Below are positions 7,665 to 18,254 of a stretch of DNA of 64,000 nt, piece after piece (the first letter of the stretch is position 1; every line of letters begins with the position of its first letter). The notes beneath the pieces were generated by a model. The model made no database searches, was not told where the DNA came from, and was given only the letters and a program-made list of their open reading frames with translations. This DNA comes from Vreelandella azerica (GTDB lineage Bacteria > Pseudomonadota > Gammaproteobacteria > Pseudomonadales > Halomonadaceae). The DNA lies in NCBI RefSeq assembly GCF_013112225.1, contig NZ_JABFHI010000005.1:124001-188000 (forward strand). The letters run 5' to 3'. A program made the position numbers and the translations under genes.

Positions 7665-8723
7665 ATGAAATTTGATGATGAACCCGTACCGGGCTACTCG
7701 CTGCCAATCCTGCCTGGGCACACCTCACCTGGCCGCTTTGAGCGGGTGCTGCGCGCAGGCAAGTTCGCGATCACCAGTGAAATTGATCCCCCTGATTCCG
7801 CCGACCCGGCCGAAGTGCTCAAGCGGGCAGCAGTATTTGATGGCTATGTGGATGCGATCAACGCCACTGACGGCTCGGGCGCTAATTGCCATATGTCCAG
7901 CGTAGGCGTGTGCTCGCTGCTGACACGAGTGGGTTATTCAACCATTCTGCAGATTTCCTGCCGTGACCGTAACCGGATTGCCATTCAGGGCGAGATCCTC
8001 GGGGCGGCAGCCATGGGCGCCTGCAACCTGCTGTGCCTGACCGGTGACGGCGTGCAGGCAGGCGACCATCCTCAGGCCAAGCCGGTGTTTGACCTGGACT
8101 CTATGTCGCTACTGGAAACGGCCCGCACCATGCGCGATGAGAGCCGCTTTCAGAGTGGCCGCAAGCTGACCAGCCCTCCCAAACTGTTTCTGGGCGGTGC
8201 GGCCAACCCCTTTGTGCCGCCGCGTGATTGGCGCCCCCATCGTACGGCCAAGAAGGCGGCGGCGGGTGCTCAGTTTATCCAGACCCAGTACTGCTTTGAT
8301 GTCCCGCTTTTGCGTGAGTACATGGCCAAGGTCAATGACCTGGGCTTGCTTGAAGGGCCGAACCGGATTTTCATCCTGCCGGGAATCGGTCCTCTGGCCT
8401 CGGCCCGAGGTGCCAAATGGATCCGCGAGAATGTACCAGGTGTGCATATTCCGGATGCGGTGATCAAGCGTCTGGAAGGCGCCGAGAACCAGAAGGAAGA
8501 AGGCAAACGCCTGTGTATGGATCTGCTGCAGGAAATCCGTGAAATCCCTGGCGTCAGCGGCGCCCATATCATGGCCTATCGCCAGGAACATGCTGTCGCT
8601 GAAATCATTGAAAAGACCGGTGTGCTGGAGGGCCGTGTGCCCTGGTATCCGGGGCGGGACAACCCTGAAGACCTCAACCCTGAATCGCCGGATGCCCTCA
8701 GTAGCACGCCTGAAACTGTTTAA
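7665..8723 (+). CDS. Methylenetetrahydrofolate reductase
   Basis: This 352-residue TIM-barrel flavoprotein of the MTHFR family interconverts 5-methyl-THF and 5,10-methylene-THF. It shows the N-terminal FAITSEIDPP with the catalytic-type Glu, the CRDRNRIAIQGEILGA segment, the CLTGD motif and AGAQFIQTQYCFD. Its sequence is unlike the E. coli MetF form and closer to the versions found with Cys-rich partners. Placed after a methyl-corrinoid system and near FolD, it probably runs in the oxidative direction, turning methyl-THF into methylene-THF. A start with GGAGCCCGCCC upstream fits. It is probably co-transcribed with the genes on either side. Confidence 0.9.
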   Translation: MKFDDEPVPGYSLPILPGHTSPGRFERVLRAGKFAITSEIDPPDSADPAEVLKRAAVFDGYVDAINATDGSGANCHMSSVGVCSLLTRVGYSTILQISCRDRNRIAIQGEILGAAAMGACNLLCLTGDGVQAGDHPQAKPVFDLDSMSLLETARTMRDESRFQSGRKLTSPPKLFLGGAANPFVPPRDWRPHRTAKKAAAGAQFIQTQYCFDVPLLREYMAKVNDLGLLEGPNRIFILPGIGPLASARGAKWIRENVPGVHIPDAVIKRLEGAENQKEEGKRLCMDLLQEIREIPGVSGAHIMAYRQEHAVAEIIEKTGVLEGRVPWYPGRDNPEDLNPESPDALSSTPETV

Positions 8724-8793
8724 GGATGGCGGTGAGGCGCCAAAACCTGCGCCGCATTGGTAACAACACTAACAAGCACAAAGAGGAAGACTC

Positions 8794-9708
8794 ATGACTG
8801 ACACCGTCATCAGCTCAGCCAGCAAGGAAGTCGTGATTGGCTTCGAACGCCCCTTCGTGGTGATTGGCGAGCGCATCAACCCCACTGGCCGCAAGCAGCT
8901 GGCCGCTGAGATGGCCGCAGGTGATTTCACCCGGGTGATCCAGGATGTCGAAGCCCAGCTGGCCAATGGCGCCCATATGCTGGATGTTAACGCCGGTATT
9001 CCGCTGGCAGACGAACCGGCGATCCTGGCCCAGACCATCCAGCTGGTGCAGTCGATTACCGATGTGCCGCTGTGTATCGATTCCTCGATTATCAAGGCGC
9101 TTGAAGCGGGCCTGAATGTCTACAAGGGCAAGGCGCTGGTCAACTCGGTAACCGGTGAGGATGAAAGCCTCGAAGCGGTGCTGCCGCTGGTCAAGAAACA
9201 CGACGCTGCTGTCGTCGCCATCAGCAACGATGAAACCGGCATATCCCAGGACCCGGACGTACGTTTCAGCATTGCCAAGAAGATTGTCGAGCGCGCCGCT
9301 GATCATGGCATTCCCGCCTGCGATGTGGTGGTTGATCCGCTGGTCATGCCGATTGGCGCGGTTGGCAGTTCTGGCCGTCAGGTGTTTGCCCTCTGTCATC
9401 GCCTGCAGAAGGAACTCAAGGTTAACACCACCTGCGGGGCGTCCAACGTCAGCTTTGGTTTGCCCAACCGCAACGGCATCAATGCGGCCTTTATGAGCAT
9501 GGCGATTGCATCGGGCATGACCTCAGCGATCACTAACCCGCTGCACCAGGAAATCATGACCTCCATCATGGGGGCTGACGTCATGATGAACCATGACCCC
9601 GACTGCATGCGCTGGATCCAGAAATTCCGCGAACCGCCTGCCGCCAATGCGGATGGCAGCGAAGGGCGTGGTCGCCGCCAGACCCGCCGTCGCCGTGCGG
9701 TGACCTGA
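8794..9708 (+). CDS. Methyltetrahydrofolate:corrinoid methyltransferase (pterin-binding)
   Basis: This 304-residue protein has the dihydropteroate-synthase-like pterin-binding barrel: FVVIGERINPTGRK at the N-terminus, HMLDVNAGIP, CIDSSIIKALEAGL and the later VVDPLVMPIGA. The group includes AcsE, MtgA and MtvA-type enzymes, which transfer a methyl group between a corrinoid protein and THF. In this operon it would take the methyl from the corrinoid protein and make methyl-THF for the MTHFR upstream. The last ~25 residues are Arg-rich (GRGRRQTRRRRAV), like the Arg-rich tails of the next gene product and the head of the mttB product, an odd shared feature. AGAGGAAG precedes the ATG. A terminator follows at 9750. 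Confidence 0.9.
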   Translation: MTDTVISSASKEVVIGFERPFVVIGERINPTGRKQLAAEMAAGDFTRVIQDVEAQLANGAHMLDVNAGIPLADEPAILAQTIQLVQSITDVPLCIDSSIIKALEAGLNVYKGKALVNSVTGEDESLEAVLPLVKKHDAAVVAISNDETGISQDPDVRFSIAKKIVERAADHGIPACDVVVDPLVMPIGAVGSSGRQVFALCHRLQKELKVNTTCGASNVSFGLPNRNGINAAFMSMAIASGMTSAITNPLHQEIMTSIMGADVMMNHDPDCMRWIQKFREPPAANADGSEGRGRRQTRRRRAVT

Positions 9709-9749
9709 GTACGCTGATTTTCTGCGTTTATATCCTGGTTATATTCCCT

Positions 9750-9774
9750 AGAGCCTCCTTCGAGGCTCTTTTTG
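9750..9774 (+). terminator. Intrinsic terminator or attenuator inside the corrinoid operon
   Basis: AGAGCCTC and GAGGCTCT form a stable stem with a four-base loop, followed by five T. It lies between the THF methyltransferase and the RamA-like gene and would reduce or end transcription from the first promoter. The activase genes may thus be expressed at a lower level. Confidence 0.8.
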
Positions 9775-9803
9775 CCCACGTCTGATGACGTATGGAGGCT
9801 GGC

Positions 9804-11860
9804 ATGTCGGTTAATCAACAATCTGCAACCCCAGAGGCCGCGGTCGATGCGCTTGTCGTGTTTACGCCTTCCGGTCGGCGCGGGCGCTTTCCCGTTGGTA
9901 CGCCGGTGCTTGAAGCGGCACGGGCGCTGGGTGTCGATATCGATTCAGTATGTGGTGGCCGCGGCCTGTGCGGGCGCTGTCAGGTAGACCTGTGTGAAGG
10001 CAACTTTACCAAGCATGGAGTGGAATCCCGCGCTGATCATCTGACTGACAAGAGCGACACTGAAAGTACCTGGGAAAAACGCCGTGGCGCCCTGCGCGAA
10101 GGGCGCAGGCTGAGCTGCTCCACCCAGCTGCTGGGCGATGTGCTGATTGATGTGCCGTCTGCCAGCCAGGTGCACCGCCAGATCGTTCGCAAGCGCGCTG
10201 AAGTACTGGATATTGCTCTGGATCCTATTGTGCGCCTGTACGTGGTGGATGTGCAGGAGCCGGACATGCATCTGCCTGCCTCTGATCTACGTCGCCTCAA
10301 GGAGGCGCTAGCCTACGAGTGGAACCTGAGTGACTTGGGTAACGATATCCGTGTGGTGCAGCAACTGCAGGCAGCGCTGCGCCAGGGCAACTGGCAGGTG
10401 ACTGTGGCCGTGTATGACGACCAGCGCATCATCGGCGTCTGGCCGGGTTTCCAGTCCCAGGTCTACGGTATGGCAGTAGATGTGGGGTCCACCACGATAG
10501 CGGCCCACCTGTGTAACCTGCAGACCGGTGAAGTGGTGGCCTCAGCGGGGCGTATGAACCCACAGATCCGCTATGGCGAAGACCTGATGAGTCGGGTGTC
10601 CTATATCATGATGCATCCAGGTGGCGATGAGGCTATGACCCGCTCAGTGCGTGATGCACTCAATGAGTTGACCGTAGAGCTTGCCGAGGAAGCGGGCGTT
10701 AACGTGGATGCCATTCTGGAAGCCACCTTTGTTGGTAACCCCATCATGCAAAGCCTGGTGTTTGGTATTAACCCGGTGGAGCTGGGTGGCGCGCCTTTTG
10801 CCCTGGCCACGGATGAAGCCATTGATGGCCTGTGGGCCACCGAGATGGACCTGGTGATTCACCCTAATGCCCGCGTATATGGCCTGCCGTGTATTGCCGG
10901 GCACGTCGGCGCGGACACCGCCGGTATGATTCTTTCCGAAACGCCTTACCTCGGCGAAGAGTTGATGCTGCTGGTCGATGTGGGCACCAATGCCGAGATT
11001 GTACTTGGCAATCGTCACCGTTTATTGGCGTGCTCAAGCCCTACGGGGCCGGCCTTTGAAGGTGCCCAGATTAGTGGTGGCCAACGGGCAGCCACAGGCG
11101 CCATTGAGCGGGTACGCATTGACCCACTGACCCTGGAGCCGCGCTACAGCGTGATTGGCTGTGACCTATGGTCCAACCAGCCCGGCTTTGCAGAAGAAGC
11201 GGTCGGTGTGACGGGCATCTGCGGTTCGGGGATTATCGAGGTCGTCGCAGAAATGTTCCTGGCCGGTATTATCAATCAGGATGGCGTCATTCAGGGGGAG
11301 CTGGCTGAACGTAGTGAGCGCATTATTGCCGATGGGCGAACCTTCAGCTATGTGCTTCACCAGGATGATCAGCGCACCATTGCGATTACCCAGACGGATA
11401 TACGCGCCATTCAACTGGCCAAGGCGGCGCTGTATGCCGGTATTCGTCTGCTGATGGAGCAGTTTGGTACGCAGCATGTTGACCGTATCCGCATTGGCGG
11501 TGCCTTTGGTGTGCGCATATTGATGTCAAGTACGCCATGGTGCTGGGATTGATCCCTGACTGTGAGCTGGAACACGTCACCTCTGCCGGTAATGCGGCGG
11601 GCACCGGTGCGCGTATTGCCCTGCTCAGCCGTAAGGCACGCCGGGATATTGAAGAGGTGGTGCGCCAGGTGGAGAAAATTGAAACTGCCACTGAGCCGCG
11701 CTTTCAGGAGCACTTTGTCGGAGCCATGGCGATTCCGCATAAAACCGACCCCTTCCCGCTGCTGCGCCAGCACGTCATGTTGCCTGCACCTGTCAACGCT
11801 CAGGGCAGCGGTGAATCACGTGGTAGCCGTCGTCGCCGTCGCCAGCAGCAGGTGCACTAG
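9804..11860 (+). CDS. RamA-like corrinoid-activating ATPase / ferredoxin (DUF4445 family)
   Basis: This is a reductive activator of corrinoid proteins: an N-terminal 2Fe-2S domain with C50, C56, C59 (CGGRGLCGRC) and C105, a linker, then an ASKHA-type ATPase region (VYGMAVDVGSTTIAAHL, LLVDVGTNAEIVLG). It would restore adventitiously oxidised cob(II)alamin to cob(I)alamin using ATP and electrons. The frame breaks near 11512 where GGAFGVR is followed by out-of-frame text. Restoring one C (CGCCAT for CGCAT) gives GGAFGVRHIDVKYAMVLGLIP and runs to the stop at 11858-11860, about 685 residues. I annotate across the break as probable read error. The ATG at 9804 has GGAGG seven bases upstream. The C-terminus is Ser/Arg-rich. 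The predicted 2Fe-2S form suits an oxygen-respiring host. Confidence 0.88.
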
Positions 11861-11861
11861 G

Positions 11862-13888
11862 ATGAAGTGTGAGCCAACAATGACTTATCGGCTGGGTATT
11901 GATACCGGCGGCACCCATACCGACGCCGTAATACTGGATCAGCACGACGCTGTGGTGGCTACCGCCAAGCGCCTGACAACACGCTTGAACCTGCAGCAGG
12001 GAATCGCCGATGCCCTTGATGCCTTACCGGCTGAGCTGCTTGAAAACGTCACTTTGGTGGCGCTTTCCTCAACCCTGACCACCAATGCGGCGGTTGAAGG
12101 CAAAGGCGCGCCGATTGGTGTCATCCTGATTGGCTACGATCAGCGTCAGTCCCAGGCTACAGGCCTGCATTCGCTGCTCGGCAGTCGGGAGGTGGCCAAT
12201 ATCGACGGCGGCCATGATGCCGATGGCCAACCGCTATGCACATTGGATGAAACCACCCTGCGCGAGCGTATTGCCGCCTGGCAGGGGCGGGTATCGGCGT
12301 TTGCGGTATCGTCGACTTTTAGTGTGCGCAACCCGGCCCATGAGCTGCGCGCTGCCGAGATCGTGCGTGAAATGACCGCTAGCCCGGTCACCTGTGGCCA
12401 TGAGCTGGCAGCGTCTCTGGGAGCGCCACGGCGGGCGATGACCTCAGCGCTGAACGCCCGCATGATTGCCTATGTAGGTGAGCTGATTGTGGCGGTGCGC
12501 GGGATTCTGGAACAGCACGCCATCCAGGCGCCGCTGATGATCGTCAAGGGTGATGGTTCGCTGATTTCCGCCGACAGCGCCATCCTGCAGCCTATCACCA
12601 CGGTACTTTCTGGCCCGGCGGCCAGCGTCAACGGGGCTATGCTACTAAGCGGGCAGCGCAACCTGATTGTGGCCGATATGGGTGGCACCACCACGGACAT
12701 TGCCGTGGTGCGCAACGGCCGACCAACGCTTTGCCATGATGGCGCCAGGGTAGGTAGCTGGCAGCCGATGGTTGAAGCGATCAAGCTGTACGCCATCGGC
12801 CTGGGGGCGATAGCGAAGTGGCTCACGATACGGCGCATGGGGTAGCAATTGGCCCACGTCGGGTGGTGCCGTTAAGCCTGCTGGTGAGCCAATACCCGCA
12901 TCTTCTTGACGCCTTACGCCGCCAGCTGAATATTCTGCCCACCAGTAACCATCTGCGTTTTGCGCTGCGTTTGCAGGCGGATGCCACGCGCCTCAACCAG
13001 TTGGGACGCAACGAAAAAGCCGCCTGGGAGCGCCTTGCTGACGGCCCTATCGAAATGTTGACCGCCGTGGAGCATGAGCGCTGGCTGGCGCGTGCCCTGG
13101 CTAGCCTTGAGCGCCGCGGGCTGGTGATTTTCAGTGGTTTTACGCCGACGGATGCGGCTCATGTGCTGGGGCTATCCGCCCACTGGAATGTGGAAGCCGC
13201 GCGGCTGGCGGCGCTGAGCTGGGCGCGCCGGATGCGTCGCCAGTACGGTGTCGGGCGCTGGGCTGACGGAGATGCCGAGGGCCCGGCGCAGGATGTATTT
13301 CAACGGGTGGTGAAAGCGATTGCCACCAAGCTGATTGAAGCAGGTTTGCATGATGCTGATACCAACCGCGATCCGTCCCAATTGGCCCAGTCGTTGGCAG
13401 GCCTGATATTACAGCGGGGGCAGCGTGATGCGGATTCCGTCTTTGCGCTGAACATCTCCCCGGACGCTCCTGTGGTAGCCGTGGGTGGCCCAGCGGCCAG
13501 CTATTACCCAAGCGTCGGGGAAGCGCTAGGGGCCGCCGTCATATTGCCCGTCAACGGGGAGGTGGCTAACGCCATTGGAACCGTGTTGGGGCAGGTGGTT
13601 CAGCGAGTGCATGCCACCGTCATTCAGCCGTTTCGCGGCTGTTTCCGGGTGTTTCTGCCCAATGGCCCCAAAGACTACGATACCCAGGATGCAGCCTACG
13701 CTGCGGCTCGAGAGAGTGCTGCTCAGCGTGCCGAGCAGTTGGCGTTGCAATCCGGTGCAGGTGAGGTGGACGTGGTATTTGAGGTGGATGAAAACCGCGT
13801 TGACCATGATATCGATGGCAGTGTTTTCTTTGAGGCGCGCATTACGGCGCTTGCTACGGGTACGCCGTGCATCAAGTGCACGGCGTAA
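11862..13888 (+). CDS. Hydantoinase/oxoprolinase-family protein of the methyl-corrinoid cluster
   Basis: The protein has the family's N-terminal ATPase signature YRLGIDTGGTHTDAV, the block LSSTLTTNAAVEGKGAPIG and the central VADMGGTTTDIAVV. The frame breaks near 12806 in a run of five G. One added G gives AIGLGGDSEVAHDTAHG, which joins the second half ending at 13888, for about 670 residues. Classical members hydrolyse hydantoins or 5-oxoproline with ATP. Members beside MttB homologues are often a separate branch, perhaps working with the RamA-like activase. No substrate can be inferred. The start could be 11862 or 11880 (MTYRLG). The gene follows the activase by one base and is probably translationally coupled. 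A perfect palindrome at 13861-13887 overlaps its end. Confidence 0.8.
13861..13887. terminator. Palindrome overlapping the hydantoinase stop codon
   Basis: TACGCCGTGCA and TGCACGGCGTA form a perfect 11-base-pair stem with a five-base loop, ending inside the stop codon of the preceding gene. There is no T tract directly after it. Together with the hairpin at 13920-13948 it may form a two-part bidirectional terminator between convergent genes. Confidence 0.5.
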
Positions 13889-13919
13889 GTGCAGTCTGAT
13901 AAGCAATTAAAGCCTTACA

Positions 13920-13948
13920 AGGTGTGCCCCGAACGGCTGGGCACACCT
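13920..13948. terminator. Bidirectional hairpin between hydantoinase gene and gbcA
   Basis: AGGTGTGCCC and GGGCACACCT form a ten-base-pair stem between two convergent genes. The flanks are only moderately T- or A-rich, so its efficiency is uncertain. Confidence 0.55.
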
Positions 13949-13971
13949 CGCAACCGGAACGCTCTGAACGA

Positions 13972-15257
13972 TCAGGATTCCACCGCGTAGAGGTAGGGTG
14001 ACTGGGCGCCCAGGTGGCTCAGCATACGTTCGCTGTACCAGTCGAGGAAATCAATGATACCGCGTTCAAATGTCGGCGAATAAGGCCCTGGCTGATAGGC
14101 CTTTGAGTTGATGCCCCGCTGGTTTTCTTCAGCAAGTTTGCGATCCTGATCATTGGTGGCATCCCACACCATACGCATGGCCTGTGGGTCGTAATCAATG
14201 CCCTCGACGGCATCTTTATGCACCAGCCATTTGGTGGTCACCATGGTTTTCTGCGGGCCAAGCGGTAATACCCGGAAGACCACTGCATGATCACCCAGGA
14301 AGTGATTCCAGGAATTGGGCAAATGCAGAATACGCAGTGAACCCATATCGGCACTCTGCAGATTGCCCATCAGTTTGCGGCAGGCCTGCTTGCCGTTAGC
14401 CGTCATCGAGACCGCACCATCGAGCAGGGGGTGCGCGTCATGCGGTTCTGAAGCCCGACCTTAGTCATCGTCCAGGGCACCTGTTGGGCGTCCCAGTCGG
14501 CGCCTTTTTTGGCGACCAGTGCCTTGTAGGCAGGCGTGGCCCGTGGGTCTTCAGTATCGTCAAACTCCATCAGTGAGTTGAGAAGTTCGGGGTGAGAGCC
14601 GCTGCAATGGTAGCACTCGCGGTTGTTCTCGATGACCAACTTCCAGTTGGTTTCTTCAATTAGGGTGGATTCGGCCGCAACCTTGGTGTTTTCCATATCA
14701 TAGGGGGCCAGATAATGGTCAAGAGCGGCAGGAAATTCCTCAAAGGCCGGCGGCACGTCTGCAAGGCTGATGAATATGAAACCACCGGCCGTCTTGACGT
14801 GGACAGGCTTAAGGCCATATTTACTCAAGTCAAAATCATCACCCATATCGCTACCGGCAAACAATAGGCGACCGTCCAGCTCGTAGGTCCACTGATGGTA
14901 AGGGCAGACCAGCTTGGCGACCTTGCCTTTTTCCTTCATGCACAGCCGTGAACCACGATGGCGGCAGACATTATGAAACGCCGCTACCTTGCCTTCAGCG
15001 CCGCGCAGCACGATGATCGGATTGTCGCCGATATCCAGGCTGATGAAATTACCCTTGGCCGGAATTTCACAGGTCATCCCCGCAAACAGCCACTCCTGGC
15101 CAAATATCTCTTCCATATCGATAGCGTATAAACGCTCGTCGTTATAGAACGGCTGTGGCAGCGAGAACCCTTGCTGGTGCGAGTGCAGCAAGTCAATGGT
15201 GGATTGGCGTGCAGCAGCAAGAGGGTCATCGATCAGGGTGATCGGCTGAGTCGTCAT
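13972..15257 (-). CDS. gbcA: Glycine betaine monooxygenase, Rieske oxygenase subunit
   Basis: GbcA is the terminal oxygenase that demethylates glycine betaine to dimethylglycine and formaldehyde. The Rieske centre is visible as C98-H100 and C118-H121 (CRHRG and CPYHQW). The mononuclear iron ligands are likely H217 and H222 in NNRECYHCSGSH. The frame breaks near 14427-14433 in a run of five C. One more C gives RMTRTPLLDGAVSMTANGK and joins the two parts into about 428 residues, the usual family length. The start at 15257 has AAGGA upstream. It is divergent from gbcB, as in Pseudomonas. Substrate specificity rests on similarity and on the neighbouring gbcB, glyA and sox genes. A carnitine or stachydrine oxygenase is less likely. 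Confidence 0.88.
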
Positions 15258-15556
15258 GGGGCTATCCTTTCAGGCAGAGAGTTCAACACGTAAAAGCACT
15301 GGGTGAGCTGACGTTGGCGAGTTGTTTGAGCCAACTTTAAGTGGCAGGAGGTGTCAGCGTTTACTTGTCAGCGACAGCCTTGGGTAAACCCGCGACATAC
15401 CCCAGTATTATCGCGTTCATAAAGGGTTGGCAGAGGTATGTTGATGTCGCTAATGGGCATGTGGCAACGCCACCTGTGGTAGCAGAATAGGGCCGCAATC
15501 AGGGCGAGCGTCTTGATTGAATATCCCTTTACCAGGTACATCTCAGGCGACCCCCT
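15258..15556. promoter_or_regulatory. Divergent gbcA-gbcB control region with a TGTCAGCG direct repeat
   Basis: The 299-base gap must carry promoters for both gbc genes. TGTCAGCG occurs twice, at 15352-15359 and 15366-15373, 14 bases apart. That spacing would suit an AraC-type regulator such as the GbdR-like protein encoded at 45546. Dependence on that regulator is inference. No coding sequence is evident in the gap. Confidence 0.4.
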
Positions 15557-16662
15557 ATGACAATGAACTTTCTGAACCCCGTTACCACCCAGACCTGGGC
15601 CAACGGCCGCCATCTGGTCCGCTGCGTCAAGATCATTCAGGAAACCTGGGATGTGCGTACCTTCTGCTTTATGGCCGAACAGCCCATCCTGTTTTTCTTC
15701 AAGCCTGGCCAGTTCGTGACGCTTGAACTTGAGATCAACGGCGAACAGGTGATGCGCTCTTACACCATCTCAAGTTCGCCTTCTGTTCCTTATAGCTTCT
15801 CGATAACGGTGAAACGGATTCCCGGCGGCAAGGTGTCCAACTGGCTACACGACAATTTTCAGGTAAATGATGAACTGGCGGTCCATGGCCCTGTGGGCAA
15901 CTTCAATGCGATTGATTACCCGGCAGACAAATTACTCTTGCTCTCTGGCGGCGTGGGCATTACGCCCCTGATGTCGATGGCGCGCTGGTTCTTCGATACC
16001 AATGCCGCCGTTGATATTGAATTTGTACACAGTGCGCGCACGCCGAAAGATGTGATTTTTCATCGAGAGCTTGAGCATATTTTCTCGCGGATACCCGATT
16101 TCAGGATGCACATCGTGTGTGAGCGCGGTGATGACCTGGGGGAAGCATGGTCAGGATTCAGAGGCTTTCTCAATCAGCCCATGCTTGAGTTGATGGCTCC
16201 TGATTTCATGGAGCGTGAAATCTTCTGCTGTGGGCCAGAGCCTTACATGAACGCCGTCAAGTCATTGCTGCGCAGCAACGGCTTTGATATGAGCCACTAT
16301 CACGATGAATCCTTCGGGGCGACGCCTGCCCAGGTTCAGGAGGATGTTCTTGAGCTGGCGGAGCAGGCGGAAAGCGAAGCCGAAGACCTTGAAGTGACCG
16401 ATATGCTGGGCGTTGAATTTGCCCTGACGGGCAAGAGTGTCCGCATTCATCCGGGGATACCGTGCACAATGCGGCTGCCAAACTTGGCCTGCATATTCCT
16501 AAGGCCTGCGGTATGGGTATCTGCGGTACCTGCAAGGTAACGCTACTCGAGGGTGAGGTCGATATGGAGCACAACGGCGGTATCACCGAAGAAGATGAGG
16601 CGGCGGGCGAGATCCTGTCCTGCTGCAGCAAGCCACGGGGCAATGTGGTGATTGAATTCTGA
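15557..16662 (+). CDS. gbcB: Glycine betaine monooxygenase, ferredoxin reductase subunit
   Basis: GbcB passes electrons from NAD(P)H through flavin and a 2Fe-2S centre to GbcA. Visible parts are the flavin-binding RSYTISSSP, the nucleotide-binding LLLSGGVGITPLMSMARW and FCCGPEPYM, and a C-terminal plant-type ferredoxin domain with CGMGICGTC and LSCCSKP. The frame breaks near 16452-16456 in a run of four G. One extra G gives RIHPGDTVHNAAAKLGLHIP and the protein then reaches the stop at 16660-16662, about 368 residues. An ATG at 15563 is an alternative start. It is divergent from gbcA and is followed by glyA on the same strand, which would use C1 units and glycine from betaine breakdown. Confidence 0.88.
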
Positions 16663-16840
16663 GCCACCCCGCCTTGAATCATTTAACCGATTGAACGGCC
16701 TGCATCGGTCATTATCCAGTGTGTCGTAAATACGCCCTGGCAAGGCGTGAACAGGCATCTTGACCATGAGGGGCAGCGCTACCATCGGCAGCTATCAAGG
16801 CATACAACGCATACAACAACTTTCAGGAAAGGGGATGGGG

Positions 16841-18154
16841 ATGACATTGTCCAATCAGAAACTGGCGGATTACGATGCTTCGCTGGCGGTGGCCATGGCT
16901 GAAGAAGTCAGCCGTCAGGAAATTCATATCGAACTGATTGCTTCGGAAAACTATGCCAGCCGAGCGGTGATGGAAGCCCAGGGCTCCCAGTTGACCAACA
17001 AATACGCCGAAGGCTATCCAGGCAAGCGCTATTACGGCGGCTGTGAGCATGTTGATCAGGTAGAAGCGCTGGCAATCAAGCGCGCCTGTGACCTGTTCGG
17101 GGCGGATTACGCCAATGTTCAGCCACACTCGGGCGCTCAGGCCAATGCCGCTGTCTTTATGGCACTGGTATCGCCCGGTGATACGGTGCTGGGTATGAGC
17201 CTGGCCCATGGTGGCCACCTGACCCATGGCGCGGCCCCCAATTTTTCCGGCAAGCACTACAATGCCTTCCAGTATGGTCTTGATCCGCAAACCGGGGAAA
17301 TTGATTATGCCGAGATGGAACGCCTGGCCCGTGAGCATAAACCCAAGCTGATCATTGCTGGCTTCTCAGCCTATTCTCGCGTGGTCGACTGGCGGCGTTT
17401 CCGCAACATCGCCGATGAAGTGGGCGCCTGGCTGTTGGTCGATATGGCCCATGTGGCTGGCCTGGTGGCGGCAGGGCTTTACCCCAGCCCGCTGCCACAT
17501 GCTCATGTGGTCACTTCGACGACCCACAAAACCCTGCGTGGCCCACGCGGTGGCATCATTCTTTCTGCCTACCACGATGAAAGCCTCTACAAGAAGCTCA
17601 ACGGCGCTGTTTTCCCCGGCCAGCAGGGTGGCCCATTGATGCATGTGATTGCTGCCAAGGCGGTGGCCTTCCGCGAAGCGATGAGCCAGGAGTTTGTGCG
17701 CTACCAGCAGCAGGTCATAGATAATGCCCAGGCCATGGCCGAGGTGTTTATCGAGCGCGGCTATGATGTCGTCTCTGGCGGCACGGATGACCACCTCTTT
17801 CTGGTATCGCTGATTCGCCAAGGCATTACCGGCAAGGACGCTGATGCCGCTCTGGGGCGGGCGCATATCACGGTCAACAAGAACTCGGTGCCCAATGATC
17901 CGCAAAGCCCTTTTGTGACTTCAGGCTTACGGATTGGTACGCCGGCGGTGACAACACGTGGATTCAATGCCCTGGAATGCGCTGAGCTTGCGGGCTGGAT
18001 CTGCGATATTCTTGATGCGCTGGCAACAGAAGAAGGCAGTGCAGGTGTTGAAGCTGCTGTTCGCCAGCAGGTAGCGGATATCTGCTCGCGGCACCCGGTG
18101 TATGCAGAAGCTGCCAGCCCAGCCCCTGCCATGGCCGACGCATTGGCGGGATGA
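16841..18154 (+). CDS. glyA: Serine hydroxymethyltransferase
   Basis: GlyA is a PLP enzyme that interconverts serine and glycine with THF and methylene-THF. The 437-residue product shows [10 protein letters not shown], the [13 protein letters not shown] block, AHGGHLTHG and the PLP-lysine segment [14 protein letters not shown]. The ATG at 16841 is chosen because GGAAAGG ends about eight bases upstream. The ATG at 16835 is too close to it, and the frame also opens further up at 16760. Set next to gbcAB, this copy is probably dedicated to assimilating glycine and methylene-THF from betaine and sarcosine. A separate housekeeping copy is likely elsewhere. Confidence 0.95.
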   Translation: MTLSNQKLADYDASLAVAMAEEVSRQEIHIELIASENYASRAVMEAQGSQLTNKYAEGYPGKRYYGGCEHVDQVEALAIKRACDLFGADYANVQPHSGAQANAAVFMALVSPGDTVLGMSLAHGGHLTHGAAPNFSGKHYNAFQYGLDPQTGEIDYAEMERLAREHKPKLIIAGFSAYSRVVDWRRFRNIADEVGAWLLVDMAHVAGLVAAGLYPSPLPHAHVVTSTTHKTLRGPRGGIILSAYHDESLYKKLNGAVFPGQQGGPLMHVIAAKAVAFREAMSQEFVRYQQQVIDNAQAMAEVFIERGYDVVSGGTDDHLFLVSLIRQGITGKDADAALGRAHITVNKNSVPNDPQSPFVTSGLRIGTPAVTTRGFNALECAELAGWICDILDALATEEGSAGVEAAVRQQVADICSRHPVYAEAASPAPAMADALAG

Positions 18155-18254
18155 TACAAAAAGTAGCAGATATAACAATGTAGTGTGTATAGGCTTTCAA
18201 TCAGGCATCCTGTAGTTTAACGCTTATTAATTTTTGCGCCGGTGCCTGATTGAT

